This document shows positions 23,251-32,660 of a stretch of DNA of 64,000 nucleotides, piece by piece. How positions within the stretch are numbered: the stretch's first letter is position 1; each line of letters opens with the position of its first letter. The notes beneath the pieces were generated by a model. That model saw nothing but the letters and a program-made list of their open reading frames with translations. It searched no databases and was not told the origin of the DNA. The stretch is from contig NZ_CP095481.1 in NCBI RefSeq assembly GCF_023023025.1, positions 3,348,001-3,412,000 of the forward strand. The letters are read 5' to 3'. The DNA is from Amycolatopsis sp. WQ 127309 (GTDB lineage Bacteria; Actinomycetota; Actinomycetes; Mycobacteriales; Pseudonocardiaceae). The position numbers were made by a program, and so were the translations under genes.

Positions 23251-23484
23251 ATGAAGAAGACTCTCGTGCGCGCGGCCGGTGCCGCGGTGCTCACCGGCGC
23301 GGTCCTGTTCGGCGCGGCCGCGCCGGCACTGGCGGCCGACGCCCCCGGCGGCGTCACCGTGGTCGACGAACCGGACACCAGCGGCCTGAACAACATCTGG
23401 ACGTTCGCCCCGCTCGGCGTCCCGGCACTCGGCCTGCTCCAGTCGATCAACGGAGTGCCGGGCAAGATCCTGCCCTCCTTCTGA
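23251..23484 (+). CDS. Small secreted peptide 2
   Basis: 77 aa. Signal peptide MKKTLVRAAGAAV with cleavage expected after APALA. The mature part of about 49 residues contains NNIWTFAPLGVPALGLLQSI and ends in LPSF; it has no Cys. It shares with the preceding peptide the layout of short linker, hydrophobic Gly/Leu/Pro-rich tail with a LAPVFGL/FAPLGVPALGL-like core, suggesting distant paralogues. Closed by a strong hairpin. No function assigned. Confidence 0.65.
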   Translation: MKKTLVRAAGAAVLTGAVLFGAAAPALAADAPGGVTVVDEPDTSGLNNIWTFAPLGVPALGLLQSINGVPGKILPSF

Positions 23485-23491
23485 CCCACCC

Positions 23492-23520
23492 GGCGGCCCC
23501 CGCTCCGGCCGGGGGCCGCC
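23492..23520. terminator. Bidirectional terminator between convergent genes
   Basis: An 11-bp perfect stem (23492-23502 with 23510-23520) with loop CTCCGGC follows the peptide gene and faces the minus-strand acetyltransferase. Confidence 0.75.
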
Positions 23521-23624
23521 TGCAGGCCCGTAGCCGGCTCCCGCCGGAGGGGCGACGTCCGACGAGCGCCGCCACCCGCGGGAGCCGGGGCCCCACGGCG
23601 ACGAGCCACTCGGGAAGACCGTTG

Positions 23625-24104
23625 CTAGGCCAGGCTTTTCGCGAACCAGTGCTCGGCGTACTGGTCGTCGTTGAAGGGCTCGACCTCGGCGTACCCGGTC
23701 CGCGCGTAGAGCGCCCGGGCCTCGACGAGGTCGTGGCGGGTGTCGAGCCGCATGTGCCGCGCGCCGAGCCTGCGGGCCGCGTCCTCGGCCGCCGCGACCA
23801 GCCGCGGGGCCGCTCCCGAGCCGCGGTGGGCGGGCTTGACGTACATCTTCGTCAGCTCGCCGACCCCCGGCTCGAGGACGCGGGTGCCGACGCAGCCGGC
23901 GAGCACGCCGTCCCACGAGCCCAGCAGGAACGCCCCGGTCGGGGCGACCAGGTCGGTGCCCGGCTCGTCGGCCAGCGCGATCGCCATCTCCGCGTCGGTG
24001 ACAGGGCGCCCGTAGTACCGCGAAGCGACTTCCTCCATGTACTCGCGCATGATCGCGACGGCGTCCGGGTGACTGACGGGGACCTCGGTGATGTTCCACT
24101 CCAC
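23625..24104 (-). CDS. GNAT family N-acetyltransferase
   Basis: 159 aa from the GTG at 24104 (VEWNITEVPVSHPDAVAIM). The acetyl-CoA loop appears as VKPAHRGSGAAPRLV, preceded by the beta strand LTKMYV and followed by RLGARHMRLDT and the C-terminal LYARTGYAEVEPF, all standard for GNAT folds. Substrate unknown. The frame remains open upstream to 24371, but that part overlaps the divergent small membrane gene and lacks coding logic. Convergent with the peptide genes. Confidence 0.82.
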   Translation of the reverse strand: MEWNITEVPVSHPDAVAIMREYMEEVASRYYGRPVTDAEMAIALADEPGTDLVAPTGAFLLGSWDGVLAGCVGTRVLEPGVGELTKMYVKPAHRGSGAAPRLVAAAEDAARRLGARHMRLDTRHDLVEARALYARTGYAEVEPFNDDQYAEHWFAKSLA

Positions 24105-24171
24105 GTCCCCATCCTGGGGAAGCTGTCCACCGAATTCAGCGGCGGCGCCCGACCCCGGGCACCATGAGGGC

Positions 24172-24396
24172 ATGACGCCTGTCACGAAGCGCCTCACGAT
24201 CGTGGCCGTCCTGCTGATCACGGCGGGTGCGGTCCTGCTGTCGGTGGGCGCGATCGGTTTCCGGGCCACCTCCGACGAGCCGGACGCCAACATCGGCGCC
24301 GGGTTCGCCCTGCTCGCCGGGCCGTACGTCGTCGGCCTGGGCGTGGTGTTCGCCTTGTCGGCCGGCCTCACGCACCTGACGTCCCGCCGCCGCTGA
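24172..24396 (+). CDS. Small two-helix membrane protein
   Basis: 74 aa from ATG 24172. Two hydrophobic segments (about residues 9-30 and 42-65) flank a short DEPDAN loop, and the C-terminus is RRR-positive. The GAGGG just upstream is very close to the start, so translation initiation is uncertain. It lies divergent from the acetyltransferase and ends three bases before the convergent stop at 24400. Hypothetical; no family recognised. Confidence 0.5.
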   Translation: MTPVTKRLTIVAVLLITAGAVLLSVGAIGFRATSDEPDANIGAGFALLAGPYVVGLGVVFALSAGLTHLTSRRR

Positions 24397-24399
24397 CGG

Positions 24400-25047
24400 C
24401 TACCGCGGCGAGTGCTCCCACAGCGCCGCGGGCAGGTTCCCGGCCAGGTCGGCCAGGTAGTCGGCCTCGGCCACGAGGTTCTGCCGCGTCGCGCAGCCCG
24501 GGCCCCAGGTCCGCGCCGACCCGTGCTCGACGACGACGTCCCGCCGCGCGAACCGCGGGTTCGCGGCCAGCCAGCGGGCGAGCTCGCCCTCGAGGCGCGA
24601 GTCCGGCGGCAGCGTCGGCATGGTCATCGCCCGGCCCGCCACGATCCGCAGCTCCGGGCACTCCGGCACCCGCACCTGGGTGACGTGGGTGTCGCGCAGG
24701 TGGGTGTGGTCGTCGAAGTTGCGGTAAGGCTCCCGGTCGTCGATCCCGATCGCCTGCCGGTCGCGGTGGCGGAACTCGACCCAGGTCTCGCGTGGGTGGT
24801 CCGCCAGCGGCCGGCCGGTCGGGTGGACGACGCCGAACGTCGGCGCCGCGCCCTCCTCGCCCGGGACGCCACTGTGGAACGTGCCCCCGCGCTCGGCCGC
24901 GAAGGCTTTGAACCAGTGTTCTTCCCGGTTCTCCGACGACTTGGTCTGCGACCGCCACCAGAGCCCGACGACGGCCGCGACCACCACCACGACGAGCGCG
25001 ATCCCGAGGATCACCGCTCCGGTACTGCCACCATCGGCGAGGAGCAT
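24400..25047 (-). CDS. Single-pass membrane protein in ESX substrate cassette
   Basis: 215 aa. One N-terminal membrane segment (residues 9-30, strongly Val/Ala-rich) is followed by a soluble domain with WVEFRHRDRQAIGIDDREPY and a C-terminal RRDVVVEHGSARTWGPG stretch. Its start lies two bases after the stop of the large WXG-type protein, so the pair is co-expressed. In ESX toxin loci this position often holds a cognate partner or immunity protein, but no family was recognised and the role is inference. Confidence 0.6.
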   Translation of the reverse strand: MLLADGGSTGAVILGIALVVVVVAAVVGLWWRSQTKSSENREEHWFKAFAAERGGTFHSGVPGEEGAAPTFGVVHPTGRPLADHPRETWVEFRHRDRQAIGIDDREPYRNFDDHTHLRDTHVTQVRVPECPELRIVAGRAMTMPTLPPDSRLEGELARWLAANPRFARRDVVVEHGSARTWGPGCATRQNLVAEADYLADLAGNLPAALWEHSPR

Positions 25048-25049
25048 CG

Positions 25050-26303
25050 TCAGAAGTCCAGGTCCGCGCGGGTCTCGTCGTCCGGTTGGTCCCGGCCCGT
25101 TTCGCCGTGGTCGCTCGCCTTCTTGGCGTTCTTGACGTGGCTGTTGAGCTTGCCGAGGTGGTCGTTGACCGTCTTGGCCGGGTTGTCGCCGGGGTTGGCC
25201 GGGTCGAACCCGAGCACGCCCTTGACCGCGGCCTCGCCGCCCTTCTTCAGGACCTCGGTGGCGCCGGTCTTCAGGATCGTCGGCGTGTACTGGATGTTGC
25301 CCGCCGCGTCCTTGACCGGGTTCTCCCAGGCCTTGGCCCAGCGCGAGCCGAGCATCCCGTTCTCACCCATGGCCTTCTCGAGCAGCGTCCGGCCTTCGTT
25401 GCCCTTGGTGATCTTCGCGAGCGCCTTGCCCGTGTCGGAGCCGGCGAACACCCGGCCGAGCTTCGACGCGGCCAGCTCGGCCTTCATCTTCTCCAGCCAG
25501 GCGAGGATCTTCTGCAGCAGCTCGCGGACCTTGGACACCTTCTGCGTCGTCTTCGCCGTGGTGGTGCCGAGCTTGACCTCGGACGCCGTCCCCGCCGTGG
25601 CCACCGACGCCCCGCAGGTCGGCACCGCGGCGGCCAGCGCCGGCACCCAGATCATGATCAGCCAGGTGATCAGCTCGGTCAGGATCGCCTTGATCAGGTC
25701 CTCGACGAAGCTCATCAGCATGCTGCTCAGCTGCAGCATCCGCGCCAGGTCCCCGGACTTCGCGGAGACGCCGCCGATGCCGTGCGCGAACTCGCCGAGC
25801 GACCGGCGGGCCGCGTCACCCGCGTCGCCCTGCCACTGCGCGAGCGACGAGTCGGCGACCTCGGCGAAGTTCTTCGCCAGCTGGTCCAGACCGGTGGCGA
25901 TCGCGGAGAAGTTCTCCGCCGCGACGCCGAGCGCCGGGCCGTCACCGCTGACGAAGTGGATCGCGTCCTGGATCGGCTGGACGGCGCTGAGCAGGAAGTT
26001 CAGCCCCTGGCCGACGAGCCAGCCGAGCGGGTCGGTGGCGATGTCGGTGATCGTGCTGGAGCTCGACTGGATGAAACCCGCCGTGTCGGTGGCGATCGAG
26101 GTGAGCCCGAGCGTGATGTCCGCGCCGTCGGGGTGCGGCGCGGAGACGGCCTTGACCACCGAGACGGCGTCTTGGCCGACGGTCACCGCGCTGCCCGCGA
26201 AGGGCGTCGCCTTGACCGCGTTGCCGGCGTTCACGCCGAGCACGGTGGCCGGGTCGGCCGGCTTGACCGTGACGCCGCTCGCGACGTCCTGGAACTCCGC
26301 CAT
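25050..26303 (-). CDS. Large ESX-associated protein with WXG-type motif
   Basis: 417 aa. Residues about 120-200 form a helical hairpin region around WQG (Trp157-Gly159, AQWQGDAGDAARR), like WXG100/PPE-type substrates of type VII secretion. A hydrophobic segment (about 205-228) and a charged C-terminal region with KKGGEAAVKGVLGFDP follow, ending in an acidic tail. It lies 11 bases after a small EspC-like gene and is followed by a membrane protein. Probably exported by an ESX machine such as the one starting at 53268; whether the C-terminus is a toxin cannot be told. Confidence 0.65.
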   Translation of the reverse strand: MAEFQDVASGVTVKPADPATVLGVNAGNAVKATPFAGSAVTVGQDAVSVVKAVSAPHPDGADITLGLTSIATDTAGFIQSSSSTITDIATDPLGWLVGQGLNFLLSAVQPIQDAIHFVSGDGPALGVAAENFSAIATGLDQLAKNFAEVADSSLAQWQGDAGDAARRSLGEFAHGIGGVSAKSGDLARMLQLSSMLMSFVEDLIKAILTELITWLIMIWVPALAAAVPTCGASVATAGTASEVKLGTTTAKTTQKVSKVRELLQKILAWLEKMKAELAASKLGRVFAGSDTGKALAKITKGNEGRTLLEKAMGENGMLGSRWAKAWENPVKDAAGNIQYTPTILKTGATEVLKKGGEAAVKGVLGFDPANPGDNPAKTVNDHLGKLNSHVKNAKKASDHGETGRDQPDDETRADLDF

Positions 26304-26314
26304 CGTCGGTCCCC

Positions 26315-26656
26315 CTACGGCTTCTTCGGCCCGTCGAGCAGGACCTCGACCTGCCCGAAGAAGGCTTTGTGGTCGTCCTCGGTCCCCTGGTAGACGCGCG
26401 CCGCGTCGGTGAACTTCTCCTGCGCCGAGGTCAGGCCGTCGGCCATCGACCCCAGCAGGTCCCGCAGCTCGCGCAGCGTCTCGTCGTACCCGTGCTTGGT
26501 GAACAGGCCCACCACGCCCCAGGACTTGTCCCCGACGTCGGCCTGGCCGACCTTCTCGGTGAACTTCGCGCCCTGCTCGCGGTACTTGCCGAGCACGCCG
26601 GCGTAGCTGTGCAGCGCGTCCACCCGGACCTGGTAACCACCGGCACCGTCGGGCAT
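26315..26656 (-). CDS. EspC/WXG100-like type VII secretion substrate
   Basis: 113 aa from ATG 26656, which overlaps the upstream stop (TGATG). All-helical, with residues 10-40 VDALHSYAGVLGKYREQGAK, a central DKSWGVVG in the turn, a second long helix (YDETLRELRDLLGSMADGL), and a C-terminal YQGTEDDHKAFF resembling the YxxxD/E export signal. This is the expected small ESX substrate or chaperone partner of the large WXG-type protein that follows. Confidence 0.65.
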   Translation of the reverse strand: MPDGAGGYQVRVDALHSYAGVLGKYREQGAKFTEKVGQADVGDKSWGVVGLFTKHGYDETLRELRDLLGSMADGLTSAQEKFTDAARVYQGTEDDHKAFFGQVEVLLDGPKKP

Positions 26657-27210
26657 CAGTCCTCCTCGTCGAACAGGTTGCGCAGGAAGCTGTCGCCCGC
26701 GGACCCGCCGCTCGCGGGCGGGGCCGCCGGCGGGTCCGGGGCGTCGGCCTTCCGCAGCACCCGGTCTTCGGAGAAGTCCTCGGGAGCCGCGGTCGGCGGC
26801 GCGGTCTCTTCCGCCAGCTTCGACCGCAGTTCTTCGACGCTGGTTCCGAACGCCTCGGCCTGCGTTTCGAGGACCTGCTCGACGAGCCCGTCGTCGCCGA
26901 CGTGCTCCTGGACGATGACGGCCTGCCGGCGCGCGGCCGCGCCGACGGCTTCCCGCAGCGTCGCCATCAGGGCCGCCGACAGCGCCTGCGGCCCCTTCGC
27001 CAGCGCCGCGTCGGTGAACGTGACGTCGAGGACCGCGCCGCCCGGCCCGGTGACCACCGTGACCCCGCCGTCCGGCGACGCCGCGGTCGCCCGCAGCCCG
27101 GTCAGTTCCTGCCGCATCGCGTCCAGCCCGGCGAACCGCTCGCCGGCGTCCCGGATACCCGCCTCGAACCGCTGGAACTCGGCGACCAGCTGGTCGAACT
27201 CCGCCGACAT
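26656..27210 (-). CDS. YbaB/EbfC-like protein of an ESX cassette
   Basis: 184 aa. The N-terminal helix (EFDQLVAEFQRFEAGIRDAG), beta hairpin with GGVTVVTGPGGAVLDVTF, and second helical part match the YbaB/EbfC fold. Such proteins commonly precede EspC-like and WXG genes in actinobacterial ESX loci. The C-terminal 50 residues are Pro/Ala/Ser-rich and acidic. First gene of the four-gene minus-strand cassette, coupled by a one-base overlap to the next gene. Confidence 0.7.
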   Translation of the reverse strand: MSAEFDQLVAEFQRFEAGIRDAGERFAGLDAMRQELTGLRATAASPDGGVTVVTGPGGAVLDVTFTDAALAKGPQALSAALMATLREAVGAAARRQAVIVQEHVGDDGLVEQVLETQAEAFGTSVEELRSKLAEETAPPTAAPEDFSEDRVLRKADAPDPPAAPPASGGSAGDSFLRNLFDEED

Positions 27211-27375
27211 GTCCTGCTTCCTCCCGAACGCCCGGTACGTGGTCCACCCATCGTGGCCCCTCGGCGACGGTGTGACGCGGGGAACGGCGGATCCGATCCC
27301 TCTGCGTCACCCGATCGGGAAATGGGTAGGTTTCGGCCGCAAGGGGAAGCAGGGGACAAGCGCTAGGAGTGTGTG

Positions 27376-27534
27376 ATGAGCAGCACCGAAGGGGCCGGAC
27401 GGTCCGAAGAGGAAGACCGCAAGCAGAGCGGCAGCCACGCGGCGCCCGAGGGGGCCGGTGTGCACCCGCTGATCGATCTCTCGCGTGACCCGAACCCGGG
27501 CAAGCCGGACCACGCGAAGCCCGAAGAAGACTGA
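27376..27534 (+). CDS. Small acidic protein of unknown function
   Basis: 52 aa from ATG 27376, with AGGAG at 27365-27369, six bases before it. Highly charged and hydrophilic (begins MSSTEGAGRSEEEDRKQ, ends KPDHAKPEED), with a short HPLIDLSRDPNPGKPDHAK core. No signal peptide or membrane segment. Third positions are strongly G/C. A hairpin follows the stop, supporting a real transcription unit. It is divergent from the ESX cassette and upstream of the str operon. Function unknown. Confidence 0.55.
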   Translation: MSSTEGAGRSEEEDRKQSGSHAAPEGAGVHPLIDLSRDPNPGKPDHAKPEED

Positions 27535-27549
27535 GCGGCGGGGCGCGAA

Positions 27550-27579
27550 ACGGGGCCGTGGCGGCGTTCCCGGCCCCGT
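27550..27579 (+). terminator. Terminator after the 52-aa gene
   Basis: Perfect 9-bp stem ACGGGGCCG/CGGCCCCGT (27550-27558 with 27571-27579) and a 12-base loop. Confidence 0.55.
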
Positions 27580-27917
27580 CGGGCCCGGCCGCGCCACCCT
27601 GCGGAATGTCCGGCGCTCCGCCCGTGTTGAGAGGTAGGCTGAGGGTTCGTCGACCTTCAGACCCCCCGCTTCGCCCGTCCGGTAGATGGGCGGGTATCTT
27701 TGGAGACCGTGCCCGGCAGGCGTCGGGCCGCTCCGCGTGCCGTGCGGCATGGGCGGGGTGCTCAGGCACCCGGTCACCGGCTTCGGCAGGTCGGGGTTGC
27801 GACGGAAAATCCCTACGGGAAGTTACCGGTCGAGAGACCGTGACGCGGGCCGACACGCCCGACCGCGGGGGCCGGTGAAGACACGTAGAAGCAAGATCAC
27901 GACAGGAAGCTGGTCCA
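27580..27917 (+). promoter_or_regulatory. Leader region of the str operon (rpsL)
   Basis: No gene is seen. TATCTT at 27695-27700 and TAGGCT at 27635-27640 are possible -10 boxes without convincing -35 partners. At 27851-27867 there is a 17-base motif CGACACGCCCGACCGCG that is repeated exactly in the rpsJ leader. In both places it forms a small hairpin with a CGACA loop. This looks like a shared cis-acting element of ribosomal-protein leaders. Confidence 0.5.
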
Positions 27918-28292
27918 TTGCCCACGATCCAGCAGCTGGTCCGCAAGGGCCGCCAGGACAAGGCTGCCAAGCAGAAGACCGCGGCCCTCAAGGGGAGCCC
28001 GCAGCGGCGTGGCGTGTGCACTCGCGTGTACACCACGACCCCCAAGAAGCCGAACTCGGCGCTGCGCAAGGTCGCGCGTGTGAAGCTGACCAGCGGCATC
28101 GAGGTCACCGCCTACATCCCCGGTGAGGGCCACAACCTGCAGGAGCACTCGATGGTGCTCGTGCGCGGTGGTCGTGTGAAGGACCTTCCGGGTGTCCGCT
28201 ACAAGATCATCCGTGGTTCTCTCGACACCCAGGGTGTGAAGAACCGCAAGCAGGCGCGCAGCCGCTACGGCGCGAAGAAGGAGAAGAGCTAA
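27918..28292 (+). CDS. rpsL: 30S ribosomal protein S12
   Basis: 124 aa from TTG 27918 ([15 protein letters not shown]), with AGGAAG at 27904-27909. S12 sits in the decoding centre; the loops [13 protein letters not shown] and [15 protein letters not shown] carry the two lysines whose substitution gives streptomycin resistance, and both are wild type. First gene of the str operon; its stop overlaps the rpsG start (TAATG). Confidence 0.98.
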   Translation: MPTIQQLVRKGRQDKAAKQKTAALKGSPQRRGVCTRVYTTTPKKPNSALRKVARVKLTSGIEVTAYIPGEGHNLQEHSMVLVRGGRVKDLPGVRYKIIRGSLDTQGVKNRKQARSRYGAKKEKS

Positions 28293-28762
28293 TGCCCCGC
28301 AAGGGTCCGGCCCCCAAGCGGCCGCTGATCTCCGACCCCGTCTACGCCTCCCCGCTGGTCACCCAGCTGGTGAACAAGGTGCTGAAGGACGGGAAGCGCT
28401 CCCTCGCCGAGCGCATCGTGTACGGCGCGCTCGAAGGCGCTCGCGAGAAGTCCGGCACCGACCCGGTCGTCACGCTGAAGCGCGCTCTCGACAACGTGAA
28501 GCCCACCATCGAGGTGAAGAGCCGCCGTGTCGGTGGCGCCACCTACCAGGTGCCGATCGAGGTCAAGCCGGGTCGCTCCACGACCCTGGCGCTGCGCTGG
28601 CTGGTCTCCTTCTCGCAGGCTCGTCGCGAGAAGACGATGATCGAGCGCCTGCAGAACGAGCTCCTCGACGCTTCCAACGGCCTCGGTGCCAGCGTGAAGC
28701 GCCGTGAGGACACGCACAAGATGGCCGAGTCCAACCGGGCCTTCGCGCACTACCGCTGGTGA
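28292..28762 (+). CDS. rpsG: 30S ribosomal protein S7
   Basis: 156 aa, the usual length. N-terminus [20 protein letters not shown] and C-terminus [16 protein letters not shown] are standard for S7, the primary binder of the 16S 3' major domain. Start overlaps the rpsL stop by one base. In E. coli S7 is the str-operon autoregulator; whether that holds here is unknown. Confidence 0.98.
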   Translation: MPRKGPAPKRPLISDPVYASPLVTQLVNKVLKDGKRSLAERIVYGALEGAREKSGTDPVVTLKRALDNVKPTIEVKSRRVGGATYQVPIEVKPGRSTTLALRWLVSFSQARREKTMIERLQNELLDASNGLGASVKRREDTHKMAESNRAFAHYRW

Positions 28763-28825
28763 TGATCGCCCGGCTGTCGATCAAGCCATGCCGGGCCCCA
28801 AGCTTGAGAACAGGGGAACACTCTC

Positions 28826-30925
28826 GTGGCACGTGACGTGCTGACCGACCTGAACAAGGTCCGCAACATCGGCATCATGGCCCACATCGACGCCGGCAAG
28901 ACGACGACCACCGAGCGGATCCTGTTCTACACCGGGGTCAACTACAAGATCGGTGAAGTCCACGACGGCGCCGCCACCATGGACTGGATGGAGGAGGAGC
29001 AGAAGCGGGGTATCACCATCACCTCGGCTGCCACCACCACCTTCTGGGACGACCACCAGATCAACATCATCGACACCCCGGGCCACGTCGACTTCACCGT
29101 CGAGGTGGAGCGCAACCTCCGGGTGCTCGATGGCGCGGTCGCCGTCTTCGACGGCAAGGAAGGCGTCGAGCCGCAGTCCGAGCAGGTCTGGCGGCAGGCG
29201 GACAAGTACGACGTCCCGCGCATCTGCTTCGTCAACAAGATGGACAAGCTCGGCGCGGACTTCTACTACACGGTCAAGACGATCATCGATCGTCTCGGCG
29301 TCCGGCCGCTGGTCATCCAGCTGCCGATCGGTGCCGAGAACGACTTCGAAGGCGTCGTCGACCTGGTCCGCATGAAGGCGCTGACCTGGCGTGGCGAGGT
29401 GCAGAAGGGCGAGGACTACTCCGTCGAGGAGATCCCGGCCGAGCTGGCCGAGCTGGCCGCGGAGTACCGCGAGAAGCTGATCGAGACCGTCTCCGAGGCG
29501 GACGACACGCTGATGGAGAAGTTCCTCGAGGGTGAGGAGCTGACGGAGGCCGAGATCAAGTCCGGCATCCGCAAGCTCACCATCACCAGCCAGGTCTTCC
29601 CGGTGCTGGCCGGTTCCGCGTTCAAGAACAAGGGCGTGCAGCCCATGCTCGACGCGGTCATCGACTACCTGCCGACCCCGCTGGACGTCCCGGCCGTCGA
29701 GGGCCTGCTGCCCGACGGCGAGACCGTCGCGTCCCGCAAGGCGTCGGTCGACGAGCCGTTCGCCGCGCTCGCGTTCAAGATCGCCGCGCACCCGTTCTTC
29801 GGCAAGCTGACCTACATCCGGGTGTACTCGGGCAAGGTCGCCGCCGGCGCCCAGGTCGTCAACGCGACCAAGGACCGGAAGGAGCGCATCGGGAAGATCT
29901 TCCAGATGCACTCCAACAAGGAGAACCCGGTCAACGACGCCCAGGTCGGCCACATCTACGCGGTCATCGGGCTGAAGGACACCACCACGGGTGACACCCT
30001 GGCGGACCCGCAGAACCCGATCGTGCTCGAGTCGATGACGTTCCCCGAGCCGGTCATCCGGGTCGCGATCGAACCGAAGACGAAGGCCGACCAGGAGAAG
30101 CTGTCCCTGGCGATCCAGAAGCTGGCCGAAGAGGACCCGACGTTCCAGGTCAAGCTGGACGAGGACACCGGCCAGACGATCATCGCGGGTATGGGCGAGC
30201 TGCACCTCGAGGTGCTGGTGAACCGGATGAAGTCCGACTACAAGGTCGAGGCGAACATCGGCAAGCCGCAGGTCGCTTACCGCGAGACGATCAAGAAGAC
30301 GGTGGAGAAGCTCGACTTCGTCCACAAGAAGCAGACCGGTGGTTCCGGCCAGTTCGCGAAGGTCATCGTGAAGCTGGAGCCGCTCGAGCGCACCGATGGC
30401 GCGCTCTACGAGTTCGTCAACAAGGTGTCCGGTGGCCGCGTGCCGCGGGAGTACATCCCGTCGGTCGACGCGGGCGCGCAGGACGCGATGCAGTACGGCG
30501 TCCTGGCCGGCTACCCGCTCGTCGGGTTGAAGTTCACCTTGCTGGACGGTGCTTACCACGAGGTCGACTCTTCGGAGATGGCGTTCAAGATCGCCGGTTC
30601 CATGGCGATGAAGGAAGCCGCGAAGAAGGCCGGCCCGGTGATCCTGGAGCCGATGATGGCGGTCGAGGTGACCACGCCCGAGGACTACATGGGCGATGTC
30701 ATCGGTGACCTCAACTCCCGTCGTGGCCAGATCCAGGCCATGGAGGAGCGGGCGGGCATCCGCGTCGTGAAGGCGCTGGTCCCGCTGTCGGAGATGTTCG
30801 GCTACGTCGGCGACCTTCGGTCCCGCACCCAGGGCCGGGCGAACTACTCCATGTTGTTCGACTCCTACGCCGAGGTTCCCGCGAACGTCGCGAAGGAAAT
30901 CATCGCGAAGGCGACGGGGGAGTAA
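28826..30925 (+). CDS. fusA: Elongation factor G
   Basis: 699 aa from GTG 28826, with AGGGGA upstream. G1 motif [14 protein letters not shown]2 [10 protein letters not shown]3 DTPGHVDF and G4 NKMDK are all intact, followed by the EF-G domains II-V with the domain IV loop GGSGQFAKV. The GTPase drives translocation and, with RRF, ribosome recycling. 63 bases after rpsG in the str operon. Confidence 0.98.
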   Translation: MARDVLTDLNKVRNIGIMAHIDAGKTTTTERILFYTGVNYKIGEVHDGAATMDWMEEEQKRGITITSAATTTFWDDHQINIIDTPGHVDFTVEVERNLRVLDGAVAVFDGKEGVEPQSEQVWRQADKYDVPRICFVNKMDKLGADFYYTVKTIIDRLGVRPLVIQLPIGAENDFEGVVDLVRMKALTWRGEVQKGEDYSVEEIPAELAELAAEYREKLIETVSEADDTLMEKFLEGEELTEAEIKSGIRKLTITSQVFPVLAGSAFKNKGVQPMLDAVIDYLPTPLDVPAVEGLLPDGETVASRKASVDEPFAALAFKIAAHPFFGKLTYIRVYSGKVAAGAQVVNATKDRKERIGKIFQMHSNKENPVNDAQVGHIYAVIGLKDTTTGDTLADPQNPIVLESMTFPEPVIRVAIEPKTKADQEKLSLAIQKLAEEDPTFQVKLDEDTGQTIIAGMGELHLEVLVNRMKSDYKVEANIGKPQVAYRETIKKTVEKLDFVHKKQTGGSGQFAKVIVKLEPLERTDGALYEFVNKVSGGRVPREYIPSVDAGAQDAMQYGVLAGYPLVGLKFTLLDGAYHEVDSSEMAFKIAGSMAMKEAAKKAGPVILEPMMAVEVTTPEDYMGDVIGDLNSRRGQIQAMEERAGIRVVKALVPLSEMFGYVGDLRSRTQGRANYSMLFDSYAEVPANVAKEIIAKATGE

Positions 30926-30994
30926 CTCCCCCCACCGCGCGCGGGCATTAAGGGATTCTCCTGAACGTCCGCTAGCACCGACGTAAGGAACATT

Positions 30995-31022
30995 CGGGGG
31001 CTGGCAGCCACGCCGGCCCCCG
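30995..31022 (+). terminator. Hairpin in the fusA-tuf spacer (possible attenuator)
   Basis: An 11-bp stem with one G-U pair (30995-31005 with 31012-31022), six-base loop AGCCAC, sits about 35 bases before the tuf start. It could terminate part of the fusA transcripts or shape a separate tuf leader. There is no U tract. Confidence 0.45.
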
Positions 31023-31057
31023 AGCACAAAGCGAAATCAGTCCAGGAGGACATTCCA

Positions 31058-32251
<1,194 letters not shown>

Positions 32252-32256
32252 TTCGG

Positions 32257-32295
32257 CGCCCCACCCGGGGCTGATACACCCCCGGGTCCGGGGCG
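32257..32295 (+). terminator. tuf (str operon) terminator
   Basis: A stem of 8 bp ACCCGGGG/CCCCGGGT (32263-32270 with 32280-32287) extends, past a two-base bulge, by CGCCCC/GGGGCG (32257-32262 with 32290-32295). The loop is nine bases. It starts six bases after the tuf stop. Confidence 0.75.
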
Positions 32296-32660
32296 TCAAA
32301 TCACGTGTGCGACACTATTCAGGTTGCTCGTCCTGGGGCGGCCGATCCTTTCGGGGATCCGGCCGCCTCGGTGCGAGTGGCCACGGTCCGCGGAGCACTT
32401 TCCTTCGGGTGAGGCGAGCGGGCAAAGGCGGTGAGCCGGCAGTGCTTGCGAAAGCGTGCCGGCGCATAGCCTCCTCACGTTGAGGAAGACCAGGCAAGAC
32501 GACGATCCCGCGGGATCCGTCTGTGCGTCGGGCGCGACACGCCCGACCGCGTGGACCGGGGACAGGGCCGTTGAACTGCGGAAACTCGGGACCGGATGGC
32601 AACATCCGGGGCGGGTTTTGTGAGATAGCGGCACGAGACGACAAGGAACGAGCAGCCACC
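32296..32660 (+). promoter_or_regulatory. Leader region of the S10 operon (rpsJ)
   Basis: No gene is seen. A GC-rich hairpin lies at 32337-32368. TTGCGA at 32446-32451 with TAGCCT at 32467-32472 (15-base spacing) is a weak promoter candidate. A perfect 14-bp palindrome GATCCCGCGGGATC is at 32504-32517. The 17-base motif shared with the rpsL leader is at 32535-32551, here in the loop and right arm of a CGGGCG/CGCCCG hairpin. Confidence 0.5.

Noticed and set aside
24105..24371. Longer N-terminus for the GNAT acetyltransferase
   Set aside because: The extra residues are Thr/Pro/Arg-rich and lie opposite the small membrane gene; the GNAT fold is complete from 24104.
26657..28108. Upstream extension of the small EspC-like frame through the YbaB gene and into the str leader
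   Set aside because: It overlaps a well-supported coupled gene and the rpsL leader; the ATG at 26656 in TGATG overlap is the logical start.
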